Below, piece after piece: positions 17,820 through 26,309 of a stretch of 36,607 bases of DNA. The stretch is taken from positions 1 to 36,607 of the forward strand of contig NZ_JACJFM010000047.1 of assembly GCF_014164585.1 (NCBI RefSeq), given 5' to 3'. How positions within the stretch are numbered: the first letter of the stretch is position 1; each line of letters begins with the position of its first letter. Position numbers and translations under genes: made by a program. Source of the stretch: Oceanospirillum sediminis. Lineage in GTDB: Bacteria > Pseudomonadota > Gammaproteobacteria > Pseudomonadales > Halomonadaceae. Under the pieces are notes generated by a model that was given only the letters and a program-made list of their open reading frames with translations, was not told the origin of the DNA and did no database searches.

Positions 17820-18060
17820 ATTTATCCTTTTGAATCCTTTCGATAAATTCCTTCGTATAGTCATCCTGAATATAAAAGTAATAAAACCCTGATTACCTGC
17901 TTATGTGTTTCTCTGATCTTTTTGCTTTTCAGAAAAAGGAGAGAGTTTCTCAGGTAAAGATAAATGATGCTGTATATTTAATCAGTATCCTGACATTGTT
18001 TGTCAGGAGCGGGCCTCTAAAGTATCCAACCTTCAGATTAACTTTTCAGGAGTGATGTTT

Positions 18061-19161
18061 ATGGCTGGCAACAAGTCAGAAGGCTTTTGTCGAACAGGAT
18101 CCGGTAATTTGTCAGGTACTGAGTCTGACTCATTGCTTACAAAAAATGACCTTGCAGAAGGGCCTCTGCAAGGTGCTCCGGTTGCTATTCTGAGTAACGG
18201 GCATTGCCAGATACCTCAGCAATTCTATGAATTCAGTCATACTCTGGGCAGTGTAGAAGCGTTGCTGGACCTTATTAGTTTTTCTGAGCACTTTCCTGTT
18301 TTCAGTGGAGAGGATACCGGTGGTATATATATTCAGGTGGGTATTATCGGTTATGAAAACTATCCTGGCTCAGGACAGATCAGGGAGAAAAAAATAGTCT
18401 ATGGCCGGAAATGGAGAGTAGAAGAAAACCTGCCAACCAGTGAGATTATTCAGACCGTTTTCCTCGCTTTAAAGAAAGCTCGTGAACATGAAGTAAGAGA
18501 GCTGTTTACTCTGAAGTCTGCTTCTGAGATTTATGATAAAGAGCGTAGCTGTACACCTTTTAATAACCACCATGATTTACCGTTAATGCAATTTGCAGAT
18601 CTGCTGCCTGAAAAAAGTGCTGACTTTTCAGAGCAAGAGGTGAAGGATTTTCTGAAGAGAATCCGATTCGGGCTCAGAGAGATTACTCTGATTCACTATG
18701 AGCAGCGACATAATGGCGATTATCTTATGGATTTCAGACTTGGGGTAATACCTGACGGAGAGATAAAGCTATTTCCTGAGTATGATAACAGAGAGATCAG
18801 CGTCCTTATTTCTGAGCCCGGAATCAATGCTGTTTTATATGGGCTTATGGATCAATTGCTGGCGATCAGTGAGCGTTATGTTGAAGAGCGTTTCAGATTC
18901 AATGGTTTTGCGCGCTTCAGCAGGACGCTTGATGTGCAGAAGATAGGCGCGTTTTCTGTTCAGACCCGTTGCTTTGATCAGCAGAAAATCAGTGCTCAGT
19001 TTAATCAGGATTTCCGACAAATGTGCGGTGAAGTGGATCGGAGCCGGGTACCTGCTCTGAAAACAGATGCTCAGAAAAGAAGACTTAATCCGATTTTACA
19101 ACAGGCCCGAATTAAAGAAGGCTTTTTACCTGAGGTCTATGGTGTTGATATTGCCTCATAG
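18061..19161 (+). CDS. Protein of unknown function (366 residues)
   Basis: I do not recognise this protein. It has no signal peptide and no membrane helix, so it is probably cytoplasmic or exported by a leaderless route. Composition is mixed alpha/beta, with charged stretches (REHEVRELF, RYVEERFRFNGFARFSRT) and four or five scattered cysteines without a metal-binding spacing. The N-terminal ~45 residues (GSGNLSGTESDSLLTKND) look disordered. Start: TCAGGAG ends 8 nt before the ATG at 18061; the frame opens a few codons earlier (GTG 18052, ATG 18055), but those fall on or next to the SD. It is followed 85 bp later by pyrC on the same strand, with no obvious terminator between. The long open frame and SD make it a real gene. 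Confidence 0.75.
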   Translation: MAGNKSEGFCRTGSGNLSGTESDSLLTKNDLAEGPLQGAPVAILSNGHCQIPQQFYEFSHTLGSVEALLDLISFSEHFPVFSGEDTGGIYIQVGIIGYENYPGSGQIREKKIVYGRKWRVEENLPTSEIIQTVFLALKKAREHEVRELFTLKSASEIYDKERSCTPFNNHHDLPLMQFADLLPEKSADFSEQEVKDFLKRIRFGLREITLIHYEQRHNGDYLMDFRLGVIPDGEIKLFPEYDNREISVLISEPGINAVLYGLMDQLLAISERYVEERFRFNGFARFSRTLDVQKIGAFSVQTRCFDQQKISAQFNQDFRQMCGEVDRSRVPALKTDAQKRRLNPILQQARIKEGFLPEVYGVDIAS

Positions 19162-19246
19162 ATCAAGGCTTTATTGGAGGTAGATAGACTGATGATGGGA
19201 TATAATAAGTCTGTATTTAATCTATTGACCGTATGATGGGACTTGC

Positions 19247-20281
19247 ATGACTACACTGACTATCCAGACTCCAGATGACTGGCATTTACATCTTCGCGAT
19301 GGCGATATGTTGCCTGAGACTGTTCCGGCAACGGCCCGTTGTTTCAAGCGCGCGATTGTAATGCCGAATCTTGTGCCACCTGTAACCAATGCCGAGATGG
19401 CTATGGCATATCGTCAGCGTATTCTGGATGCACGGCCGGAAGGCAGTGATTTTGATCCTCTGGTAACGCTTTACCTTACGAATGATACTTCTGCTCAGGA
19501 TATCATTGAGGCTAAAGCAGCAGGCGTTGTTGCCGCTAAGCTTTATCCTGCTGGAGCTACGACGAACTCTTCCGCTGCGGTTAAGCAGCTGGAGGCTATG
19601 TACCCGGTCTTTGAAGTGATGGAGCAGCAGGGAATGCTGTTGCTGGTTCATGGTGAAGTGACCGATCATCACATCGATATTTTTGATCGGGAGAAAGAGT
19701 TTATCGATCAGAAAATGGTGCATATTGTTAAGCGTTTTCCTGACCTGAAAGTTGTTTTTGAGCATATCACGACAGCTGATGCTGCACAGTTTGTTTCAGA
19801 TGCTTCTGATAAAGTTGCGGCAACAATTACACCTCAGCATCTGTTGCTTAATCGGAATGATCTTCTGGTCGGTGGTGTTCGCCCTCATAACTTCTGTTTG
19901 CCTGTTCTGAAGCGCAACACTCATCAGGAAGCGCTGCGTCGTGTTGTTCAGTCCGGTTCTCCAAAGTTCTTCCTGGGGACTGATTCTGCGCCGCATGCAA
20001 AAGAAGCTAAAGAAAATGCGTGCGGTTGCGCAGGATGTTACAGCGCCTGGAGTGCTATTGAACTGTATGCCCATGTATTTGAAGAGCTTGATGCGCTGGA
20101 TAAACTGGAAGGCTTTGCCAGTCACTATGGTCCGGATTTTTATGGTCTGGAGCGCAATAGCGGTACCATTACACTGGTACGTGAAGATTGGACGATACCT
20201 GATGAAATTGATTTGCCCAATGGGAAGCCGATTGTGCCTTTCTTTGCGGGTCAGACGGTACACTGGAAGCTGCAAAGCTAA
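19247..20281 (+). CDS. pyrC: Dihydroorotase
   Basis: A 344-residue enzyme of the E. coli PyrC type (348), a zinc amidohydrolase that cyclises N-carbamoyl-L-aspartate to dihydroorotate in pyrimidine synthesis. Visible: [12 protein letters not shown] (metal His13 and His15), [13 protein letters not shown] (substrate loop), [13 protein letters not shown] (the carbamylated lysine), LLVHGEVTD and [10 protein letters not shown] (metal histidines), [13 protein letters not shown], and [20 protein letters not shown] (catalytic Asp). All key residues are intact. Cytoplasmic. It follows the unknown 18061 gene, possibly on the same transcript. Confidence 0.97.
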   Translation: MTTLTIQTPDDWHLHLRDGDMLPETVPATARCFKRAIVMPNLVPPVTNAEMAMAYRQRILDARPEGSDFDPLVTLYLTNDTSAQDIIEAKAAGVVAAKLYPAGATTNSSAAVKQLEAMYPVFEVMEQQGMLLLVHGEVTDHHIDIFDREKEFIDQKMVHIVKRFPDLKVVFEHITTADAAQFVSDASDKVAATITPQHLLLNRNDLLVGGVRPHNFCLPVLKRNTHQEALRRVVQSGSPKFFLGTDSAPHAKEAKENACGCAGCYSAWSAIELYAHVFEELDALDKLEGFASHYGPDFYGLERNSGTITLVREDWTIPDEIDLPNGKPIVPFFAGQTVHWKLQS

Positions 20282-20337
20282 TTCTGAAGAAGGGCTCTGG
20301 CTTATCCGCTGATAGTCAGTATTGATTCTGTCAATCG

Positions 20338-20375
20338 GGCCATGGGGTGTTAACCGTCCATGGCCTGTTTGCTTT
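20338..20375. terminator. Hairpin between convergent pyrC and phzF-like genes
   Basis: GGCCATGG (20338-20345) pairs with CCATGGCC (20358-20365); an inner GGT/ACC extends the structure. On the plus strand it is followed by TGTTTGCTTTTT, fitting termination of pyrC. Confidence 0.7.
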
Positions 20376-20401
20376 TTAGTCCATATTGGCTTTTAGTTAT
20401 A

Positions 20402-21310
20402 TTAGTCCAGAGATACGGCCGTACCGGATACTGATATTCCCCCGGTTACAGGTATGCTGACGTCTAATAAGCCCGGACGTCCCATAATTTCTCCCTGACG
20501 CAATGTGATCTCTGCTGGCGCCTTAATCAGGCCCGCTTCTCGCAGGTATCCTCCGAGAGCTGCGGCTGCAGCCCCCGTAGCCGGATCTTCAACAACACCG
20601 CCGACCGGGAACGGATTTCGGCTGTGGAAAACCCCTTCGCTGTCTCGCCAGACCAGTTGTAATGTCGTCAGGTCATCATCCAGCATGAGCTGTTTAAGTG
20701 CCTCAAAATCATACTGGAGGTTATCCAGACGTTCTTTGCTGGCGGCAGCCAGAACGAAATGCCAGTTACCTGCATAGGCTCTTGCTGGCGGAATAGCAGG
20801 ATCCAGTTCATCTCTCTTCCAGCTCAGTATCGCCAGAATGTTTTCCAGCAGAGATTCCGGAGCATCCTGGTATTCAGGTTCAACTGACGTTAATGCCGCT
20901 GTTCTGAGATTATTACGAGTTTGTACTGTGACAGGGACTTCTCCCACGGTAGTGTTAAGCAAGTAAGTGTTATCGCCGTCAGAATCACCAAGTGCAACGC
21001 CGCTGGCAATGGTGGCATGGCCGCAAAAAGCCACTTCCGCTTCAGGGCTGTAGTATCGGATCATGCGTACCTTCCCGGACGCAGGTGCGATAAAAGCTGT
21101 TTCTGAAAAACCAACCTGAGTAGCAATTTTCTGCATCTCTTCACTGGAAGGCAATGTTTCTCCTATCCAGACACCGGCAGGGTTACCACCTGCTGTATTT
21201 TGCGTAAATGCTGCCAGTCGACGCAGTCGTCCGGTGTGAGAGAGTTGCCCGGCGTGAGAGTCAACAAGTACATTCTGTGAGCTATTTGCCGGAGTATCTG
21301 TTGTTGTCAT
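20402..21310 (-). CDS. PhzF-family isomerase/epimerase
   Basis: A 302-residue member of the PhzF family (diaminopimelate-epimerase fold). Motifs: AAFTQNTAGGNPAGVW, then GFSETAFI, which carries the Glu equivalent to the PhzF catalytic Glu45; VAFCGHATIAS (the Cys-Gly-His-Ala loop); and VEDPATGAAAAALGGYL near the C-terminus. Stand-alone PhzF homologues occur widely outside phenazine clusters, and no other phenazine gene is present, so the substrate is unknown. ATG at 21310 is chosen over an upstream in-frame start because AAGGACC lies ~7 nt before it. The first ~30 residues (TTTDTPANSSQNVLVDSHAG) are an unusual polar extension before the domain. Divergent from a LysR gene. Confidence 0.88.
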   Translation of the reverse strand: MTTTDTPANSSQNVLVDSHAGQLSHTGRLRRLAAFTQNTAGGNPAGVWIGETLPSSEEMQKIATQVGFSETAFIAPASGKVRMIRYYSPEAEVAFCGHATIASGVALGDSDGDNTYLLNTTVGEVPVTVQTRNNLRTAALTSVEPEYQDAPESLLENILAILSWKRDELDPAIPPARAYAGNWHFVLAAASKERLDNLQYDFEALKQLMLDDDLTTLQLVWRDSEGVFHSRNPFPVGGVVEDPATGAAAAALGGYLREAGLIKAPAEITLRQGEIMGRPGLLDVSIPVTGGISVSGTAVSLD

Positions 21311-21363
21311 GATATTGGTCCTTATCCGTATTCGGGGTTTGAAAAACATTATCAGCACTATAG

Positions 21364-21403
21364 GATGTTCAAAATCAGGTATAAATAGTTAAAAATGAAC
21401 ATC
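21364..21403. promoter_or_regulatory. Inverted repeat in the phzF-like/lysR divergent promoter
   Basis: GATGTTCA (21364-21371) and TGAACATC (21396-21403) are perfect 8-bp inverted repeats 24 bp apart, in the 105-bp region between divergent genes. Each arm may belong to one site of a LysR-type tetramer. Confidence 0.5.
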
Positions 21404-21415
21404 TGGTGTTTATAA

Positions 21416-22321
21416 ATGCACATTGATGAATTGAACTGGAATGATCTGAAGTTTTTTCTGGCTTTATCCCGTGAAGGGTCATTGAGTGCTGCCGGGCGCA
21501 GGTTAGATGTTAAACATACAACTGTTGCCCGAAGAATTCTGGCGCTTGAAGAGCATTTGGGGACTCGTCTGTTTGATCGTTCCCGTTCCGGGTATGCGAT
21601 GACTCAGGCAGCAGAGGATCTGTTTGAGCAGGTTGTTGCGCTGGAAGAGAATATTCTGAGTATTGATCGTCAGGGTACAGGTCGGGATGCTGCACTTTCA
21701 GGTCCTCTTAAACTGACGATCGCTCATGAACTGGCAAATCGCCTGATCATTCCTGAGCTGGGTGCTTTCTGTCGTATGTATCCCGGAATTGATCTGTGTT
21801 TATTAATGACCAAGGATCTGATGAATCTTGGGACTATGGAAGCTGATCTGGCGATCAGGATGACACCTAACCCTCCGGAAGATCTGGTGGGGCGTGAGCT
21901 TATGCCTATGGGGCACGGTATTTATGGTACTAAGAAGATTGTCACTGAGTTCACAGAAAGCAATCAATCCGATTCGGTTGACATTATTTTATTTGAGGAT
22001 GAAACCACGCCTCCTGATTGGGTGACACGCCACTTTAAGCGCTTCAATGTGATCATGCGAGTGGATGATGTGGGATCTATGGCTGTTGCTGCTGCACAGG
22101 GGGTTGGATTCGCTAAATTACCCTGTTTTATCGGTGAGACTGAAGCCGGATTGCAAAAACTGGACCTTGATCTTCCCGCATCAGCGTGGGGGATCTGGCT
22201 GCTTTATCATGCTGATTTACGTACAACAGCCAGAGTCAGGGCATGCCGAGAGTTTATCGAGCATACTCTGGCGCAGAAAAGGTCGATTATTCAGGGAGGT
22301 TCAGCAGACAGAACCCGGTAG
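21416..22321 (+). CDS. LysR-family transcriptional regulator
   Basis: A 301-residue regulator with the LysR winged helix-turn-helix at residues ~5-64 (WNDLKFFLALSREGSLSAAG, RRLDVKHTTVARRILALEEH, LGTRLFDRSRSGYAMTQAAE). A substrate-binding-type effector domain follows from ~90 to 290 (GPLKLTIAHELANRLIIPEL, DLAIRMTPNPPEDLVGREL). LysR proteins usually control the divergent gene, here the phzF-like epimerase, and sometimes themselves; the inverted repeat at 21364-21403 fits. No strong SD precedes the ATG. The aldehyde dehydrogenase follows 89 bp downstream on the same strand and may be a second target. Confidence 0.93.
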   Translation: MHIDELNWNDLKFFLALSREGSLSAAGRRLDVKHTTVARRILALEEHLGTRLFDRSRSGYAMTQAAEDLFEQVVALEENILSIDRQGTGRDAALSGPLKLTIAHELANRLIIPELGAFCRMYPGIDLCLLMTKDLMNLGTMEADLAIRMTPNPPEDLVGRELMPMGHGIYGTKKIVTEFTESNQSDSVDIILFEDETTPPDWVTRHFKRFNVIMRVDDVGSMAVAAAQGVGFAKLPCFIGETEAGLQKLDLDLPASAWGIWLLYHADLRTTARVRACREFIEHTLAQKRSIIQGGSADRTR

Positions 22322-22410
22322 TCATAAATATTCTTTAATCACCAGAGCAATTGGTGTTTATATGTGAGCACCAGGAAATATTCAGAATCAGAACCGCTTG
22401 AGGGAGCATT

Positions 22411-23835
22411 ATGTATAACACTCAGTTTTTTATTCAGGGTCAATGGGTTGATAGCCAGACTTCTGACACACTGCCTGTTGTTAACCCGGCTACGGAAGAG
22501 GTTATTCTTCAATTGCCTTGTGGTGGGAAGCAGGATGTTGACGCGGCGGTTTCTGCAGCTAAAAGTGCGTTTCAGTCCTTCGCTTGCTGGAGTAAAGAGC
22601 AGCGTATTCAGTTGCTTGAAAGAGTGCTTGAAGAATATAACCGCAGGATAGACGATGTAGCCAAAGCCATTACGGCTGAGATGGGTGCGCCCGTTACATT
22701 GTCGCAAAAAGCTCAGGCTGCTTCAGGAAGCGGGCATCTGGTCGCGGCTATTAAGGCATTAAAGAATCTGGAAGAGAGCCACTCGCTTAAGAAAACAGAA
22801 GTTTATTATGAGGCGGCAGGAGTCTGCGCCCTGATCACGCCGTGGAACTGGCCTGTTAATCAGATCATGTGCAAGGTTGCTCCCGCTCTGGCTGCAGGCT
22901 GTACCATGGTACTTAAACCCAGTGAAGAAGCTCCGCTATCTGCTATTCTGGTGGCTGAAATTCTTGAAGCCGCAGAGGTACCTGCCGGGGTATTTAATAT
23001 GGTTCATGGAACCGGGGAAGGTGTGGGGGCACCTCTGTCTTCTCATCCGGATGTTGATCTGGTGTCTTTTACCGGTTCTACCCGTGCAGGTACTGCGGTT
23101 ATGAAAGCTGCTGCGGATACGATTAAGAAAGTTTGTCTGGAACTGGGTGGAAAGTCGGCGAATATTTTATTGGACGATGTGGATTTTGAACGCAGCGTTA
23201 AGCAAGGGGTTCTGACCTGCTTCTCAAATACCGGACAATCCTGTAATGCCCCAACACGTATGCTGGTCCCCGAAGCTGAAATGGACAGAGTGATTGCGAT
23301 TGCAGAGCAAGCGGCACAAAAAGTAAGGTTGGGTGATCCGCAATCGGAAGAGACCTCCATGGGACCTGTAGTCAGCAAGAGGCAGTATGAACGGATTCAG
23401 ATGCTGATTCAGTCTGGCATTGATGAAGGTGCGACACTTGTTTGTGGCGGAGCAGGTAAACCGGACGGGCATGAAACAGGATATTTTGTTAAGCCTACCA
23501 TCTTTGCTCACGCCAATAATCAGATGACGATTGCCAGAGAAGAAATCTTTGGCCCAGTGCTGACGATTATTCCTTATACCGATGAAGCTGAAGCCATTGC
23601 TATTGCAAATGATACGCCGTATGGCTTATCGGGATATGTTTCTTCTGCTGATCAGGAGCGGGCCATTGCCGTGGCTCGAAAGTTACGTACTGGCATGGTG
23701 CATCTCAATGGCGCGCCGACAGATATTTTTGCCCCGTTTGGGGGGTATAAGCAGTCTGGTAATGGCCGCGAATGGGGTGCTGAAGGGCTAAAAGAGTTTC
23801 TGGAAGTAAAAGCGATTATGGGCCATAACCTCTGA
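22411..23835 (+). CDS. NAD(P)-dependent aldehyde dehydrogenase
   Basis: A 474-residue ALDH superfamily enzyme that oxidises an aldehyde to a carboxylate. Motifs: ITPWNWPVNQIMCKVAPALA (nucleotide-binding Asn and start of the coenzyme fold), VLKPSEEAPLSA, VSFTGSTRAGTAV, LELGGKSANILL (general-base Glu), NTGQSCNAPTRM (catalytic Cys) and EEIFGPVLTIIPY. The S-C-N-A-P-T-R form around the cysteine resembles the DhaS/CddD-like subgroup (substrate unknown). GAGGGAG lies upstream of the ATG. It lies downstream of the LysR gene, which is likely related in regulation. A hairpin at 23852 ends the unit. Confidence 0.92.
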   Translation: MYNTQFFIQGQWVDSQTSDTLPVVNPATEEVILQLPCGGKQDVDAAVSAAKSAFQSFACWSKEQRIQLLERVLEEYNRRIDDVAKAITAEMGAPVTLSQKAQAASGSGHLVAAIKALKNLEESHSLKKTEVYYEAAGVCALITPWNWPVNQIMCKVAPALAAGCTMVLKPSEEAPLSAILVAEILEAAEVPAGVFNMVHGTGEGVGAPLSSHPDVDLVSFTGSTRAGTAVMKAAADTIKKVCLELGGKSANILLDDVDFERSVKQGVLTCFSNTGQSCNAPTRMLVPEAEMDRVIAIAEQAAQKVRLGDPQSEETSMGPVVSKRQYERIQMLIQSGIDEGATLVCGGAGKPDGHETGYFVKPTIFAHANNQMTIAREEIFGPVLTIIPYTDEAEAIAIANDTPYGLSGYVSSADQERAIAVARKLRTGMVHLNGAPTDIFAPFGGYKQSGNGREWGAEGLKEFLEVKAIMGHNL

Positions 23836-23851
23836 TATAAGTGCACTCTGA

Positions 23852-23885
23852 ACAGACCCGATACTTTGCCTTGTATCAGGTCTGT
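23852..23885 (+). terminator. Hairpin terminator after the aldehyde dehydrogenase gene
   Basis: ACAGACCcGATAC pairs with GTATCaGGTCTGT (12 pairs, one mismatch) around an 8-nt loop, 16 nt after the stop. The U-tract is poor (CTTCAGC), so efficiency is uncertain. Confidence 0.6.
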
Positions 23886-24021
23886 CTTCAGCAGTGGGTT
23901 CTGAAAAAATGTACTTCTACAGCCAGACTTGCCTTAAGATCGTGATCGTTAAGATTTAAAGTATCAGAGCTGTTTTTATCCGACTGTGTGCGTATCTGTC
24001 TTAATACAAAGCTGATAGAAT

Positions 24022-24047
24022 GCCCGTTTTTATCATTCCGGGCTTTT
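24022..24047 (+). promoter_or_regulatory. Leader hairpin immediately before rhlE
   Basis: GCCCG (24022-24026) pairs with CGGGC (24039-24043) and is followed by TTTT; the rhlE ATG is at 24056. A TAGAAT box (24016-24021) abuts it, so the hairpin could be at the extreme 5' end of the message and could attenuate or shield translation. Weak evidence. Confidence 0.3.
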
Positions 24048-24055
24048 CTCACCTT

Positions 24056-25330
24056 ATGTCTTTTATCTCGCTTGGCCTTTCTGATTACCTGCTGACTGCT
24101 CTTTCCGATCTGGGCTATACAAAACCAACGCCAATTCAGGAAAAGTCGATTCCTGCTGTACTGGCCGGACACGATGTTCTGGCTGCTGCGGAAACGGGTT
24201 CAGGAAAGACGGCAGGCTTCAGTCTGCCTGTACTGCAAAAACTGCAATCACAGCCGATCCGGGCCAGAAACAAAGTGTCTGCTCTGGTACTGGTACCTAC
24301 CCGTGAACTTGCTGTTCAGGTAACGGATTCAATCGTTCAGTATGCCCGTAACTGTCCGGACGGAGTAAAAGCGGTAGCAGTCTATGGTGGTGTGGCCATT
24401 AACCCTCAGATGCAGGCCATGAGAGGGGGCTGCGATATTCTGGTTGCTACTCCGGGACGTTTAATTGATCTTGTATCGCGCAATGCCATTCAGTTAGACG
24501 CGGTATCTGTTCTGATTCTGGATGAAGCAGACCGTATGCTTGGTCTGGGTTTTGCTGAAGAGCTGGCCGCTATTTTTGAGCATCTGCCAGAGAAACGTCA
24601 GAACCTGCTTTTCTCCGCTACTTTTCCGGATGATGTGCGTGAGCTGGTGCAAGCATTGTTAGTGAACCCGGTAGAAATTGATGCTGAGCGGGAAAGCATG
24701 ATTCCTGAAAAGTTGCATCAAAGGGCTATCGAAGTGAATAAAGATCAGCGCACAGCACTGTTAAAGCACTTGTTACAGCATGACAACTGGGATCGCGTGC
24801 TGGTTTTTGTCGCCAGTCAGCGTACTGCAGATAATCTTGAGAAAAAACTGTTTCGTTCAGGGCTGAAGTCTGAGACATTACATGGCGGTATGGGACAGGC
24901 TGAACGTAATCTGGCTCTGGAAAAGTTTAAAACAGGTAAAAGCAGTATTCTGATTGCTACTGATCTGGCCGCTCGCGGAATCGATATTCCTGAACTACCT
25001 TGTGTTATTAACTATGATTTACCAAGGTCTCCGGCGGATTATGTTCACCGTATAGGCCGTACTGCCAGGGCGGGAGAACAGGGACAAACCCTGGCGTTCA
25101 TTGATCATGAAAGTGATGCGCACTTTAAGTTAATTGAGAAACGCCATCAGATCCGTATACCCAGGGAGCAGATTCCGGGTTTTGAGCGTAATACAGATAT
25201 TCCCGAACATATACTTACAAAAAAAGGACAAGCACCGGTTAAAGGCAAGCGCAAAAGTAAAAAAGATAAATTACGTGAAGCCGCGGCGGCAGAAAAGAGA
25301 ACAAAGCATATCTGGGCGGGTAAGCCCTGA
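24056..25330 (+). CDS. rhlE: ATP-dependent DEAD-box RNA helicase RhlE
   Basis: A 424-residue helicase of the RhlE group. Q motif and start: FISLGLSDYLLTALSDLGYT, then KPTPIQEKSIP. Motif I AETGSGKT, Ia PTRELA, Ib TPGRLIDL, II DEADRM, III SAT, motif IV/V region ATDLAARGID, VI HRIGRTARAG. The C-terminal tail is lysine/arginine-rich (KGKRKSKKDKLREAAAAEKR), typical for RNA binding. It unwinds RNA duplexes in ribosome assembly and RNA turnover. ATG at 24056 is chosen because the family Q-motif begins there; a longer frame opens at 24020. No good SD precedes either, which may indicate regulated translation. Confidence 0.92.
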   Translation: MSFISLGLSDYLLTALSDLGYTKPTPIQEKSIPAVLAGHDVLAAAETGSGKTAGFSLPVLQKLQSQPIRARNKVSALVLVPTRELAVQVTDSIVQYARNCPDGVKAVAVYGGVAINPQMQAMRGGCDILVATPGRLIDLVSRNAIQLDAVSVLILDEADRMLGLGFAEELAAIFEHLPEKRQNLLFSATFPDDVRELVQALLVNPVEIDAERESMIPEKLHQRAIEVNKDQRTALLKHLLQHDNWDRVLVFVASQRTADNLEKKLFRSGLKSETLHGGMGQAERNLALEKFKTGKSSILIATDLAARGIDIPELPCVINYDLPRSPADYVHRIGRTARAGEQGQTLAFIDHESDAHFKLIEKRHQIRIPREQIPGFERNTDIPEHILTKKGQAPVKGKRKSKKDKLREAAAAEKRTKHIWAGKP

Positions 25331-25575
25331 TATTGTTGCTGGCCCTGAGTTAGATTCTGGCTTTGGATATTCCTGGAAAGAAATGGATTTCACCTGTCCG
25401 CTGATTCCTGAGGTTGCTACCCGGTAAGTATTAATTGCAGATCTGTTCCGTATTGTCAGATGAATACTCTGTGAATTCAGGGTTTTCCCTGGTTGGATAT
25501 TTTGCTATGAGCTGGTAATTTGTTGTCGCCAAATAACATTTATATTAAATGAATTATTTAATAAAGGTGAGGTTT

Positions 25576-25977
25576 GTGACTGAAATTACTGTATGCAGAG
25601 AGCGGCCTGCTTATTCTTGTTCTGCCAGAACCTTCTTTGAACAGCAGATCCTGAAAAGCCTGAATCGGCTGGCAGATGAGATGAATATGCAGGGGGCCCG
25701 AGTGAGCCTTGATGCCAGTACTTCTTTTCACGAGTACCACTTTATCTGTTGCCGGGTAATGCCTGTGCATTGTCCGGGACAGAGTTTCACGATTGAGTTT
25801 GAGCAGGAAGGCTTGTCTGATATCCGGGTTTCTGTTGATCTGACAGGAACAGGAGATGGTGTATCAACCGTTTTTTCCTGTGCAACACAAGAAGCAAGCA
25901 ACTATCTGGAAAGCTTACTGGACTGGTTCAGGCAGAGTTCCTCAGGACAGCCGGGTATACCTATGTTGTCAGCTTAA
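25576..25977 (+). CDS. Small protein of unknown function (~133 residues)
   Basis: I do not recognise this protein. It is soluble, without signal peptide or membrane helix, and has five or six cysteines (CRERPAYSCSAR, FICCRVMPVHC, FSCATQ). Predicted alpha then beta strands: EQQILKSLNRLADEMN is a likely amphipathic helix, followed by FHEYHFICCRVMPV and SFTIEFEQ strands. I favour GTG at 25576, with AAGG 8 nt upstream (AAGGTGAGG); the frame could also begin at ATG 25549, which lacks an SD. It follows rhlE by ~250 bp of gene-free sequence and ends at a terminator shared with the convergent DUF2892 gene. Confidence 0.6.
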   Translation: MTEITVCRERPAYSCSARTFFEQQILKSLNRLADEMNMQGARVSLDASTSFHEYHFICCRVMPVHCPGQSFTIEFEQEGLSDIRVSVDLTGTGDGVSTVFSCATQEASNYLESLLDWFRQSSSGQPGIPMLSA

Positions 25978-25985
25978 AGCAAAAA

Positions 25986-26011
25986 AAGCCACAGAGTGAT
26001 TTCTATGGCTT
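25986..26011. terminator. Bidirectional terminator between convergent genes
   Basis: AAGCCACAGA pairs with TCTATGGCTT (one mismatch). On the minus strand it is followed by seven T residues, an efficient terminator for the Crp/Fnr-DUF2892 unit; on the plus strand the tract is weaker. Confidence 0.8.
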
Positions 26012-26023
26012 CTATTCTACAGA

Positions 26024-26218
26024 TCAGGATTTTTTTACCGGACAGGTATTGATACCCAGAACAGTATAGAGTGGACAAAATCCGGCCAATCCTGTCAGCA
26101 GTGGAACTAAACCAACGAGTCCCCACATCGTTTGTGGGCCAATGACAGTGAGACTTAATAAAACCAGACCAGCAATAACACGCAGAGTGCGATCCAGTTT
26201 TCCTTCATTAACGGGCAT
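26024..26218 (-). CDS. DUF2892 (YgaP-type transmembrane domain) membrane protein
   Basis: A 64-residue inner-membrane protein of the DUF2892 family. It starts with the family pattern NEGKLDRTLRVIAGLVLLSL, has two hydrophobic helices (~14-27 and ~31-49), and ends with GFCPLYTVLGINTCPVKKS, where the two cysteines are typical. The same module forms the membrane part of the rhodanese YgaP, which suggests a link to sulfur or persulfide handling; here the rhodanese part is missing. It is encoded 91 bp downstream of a Crp/Fnr gene on the same strand. A GTGAC-N3-GTCAC palindrome lies between them. SD AAGGAGAG is close to the ATG. Confidence 0.85.
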   Translation of the reverse strand: MPVNEGKLDRTLRVIAGLVLLSLTVIGPQTMWGLVGLVPLLTGLAGFCPLYTVLGINTCPVKKS

Positions 26219-26283
26219 AATGCTCTCCTTATTCAGGTTTTGAACTCTGTAGACGAATATACCCGTGGCTTATATTGTATTCA

Positions 26284-26296
26284 GTGACAAAGTCAC
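26284..26296. promoter_or_regulatory. GTGAC-AAA-GTCAC palindrome between the Crp/Fnr and DUF2892 genes
   Basis: A perfect 5-bp dyad with 3-nt centre, ~66 bp upstream of the DUF2892 start. It resembles a shortened CRP-type site, but the spacing is not that of CRP or FNR. Confidence 0.35.
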
Positions 26297-26309
26297 ATAC
26301 AGAAGATAA

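Noticed and set aside
19286-20275. Two 159-residue open frames on the minus strand inside pyrC
   Set aside because: They lie entirely antisense to pyrC, whose motifs are complete; they have no recognisable domain.
20402-21310. Phenazine biosynthesis role for the PhzF homologue
   Set aside because: No other phz gene is nearby; PhzF-fold proteins are common outside phenazine producers.
23888-24172. 94-residue minus-strand frame before rhlE
   Set aside because: Overlaps the start of rhlE; rich in Lys/Arg from antisense reading; no SD.
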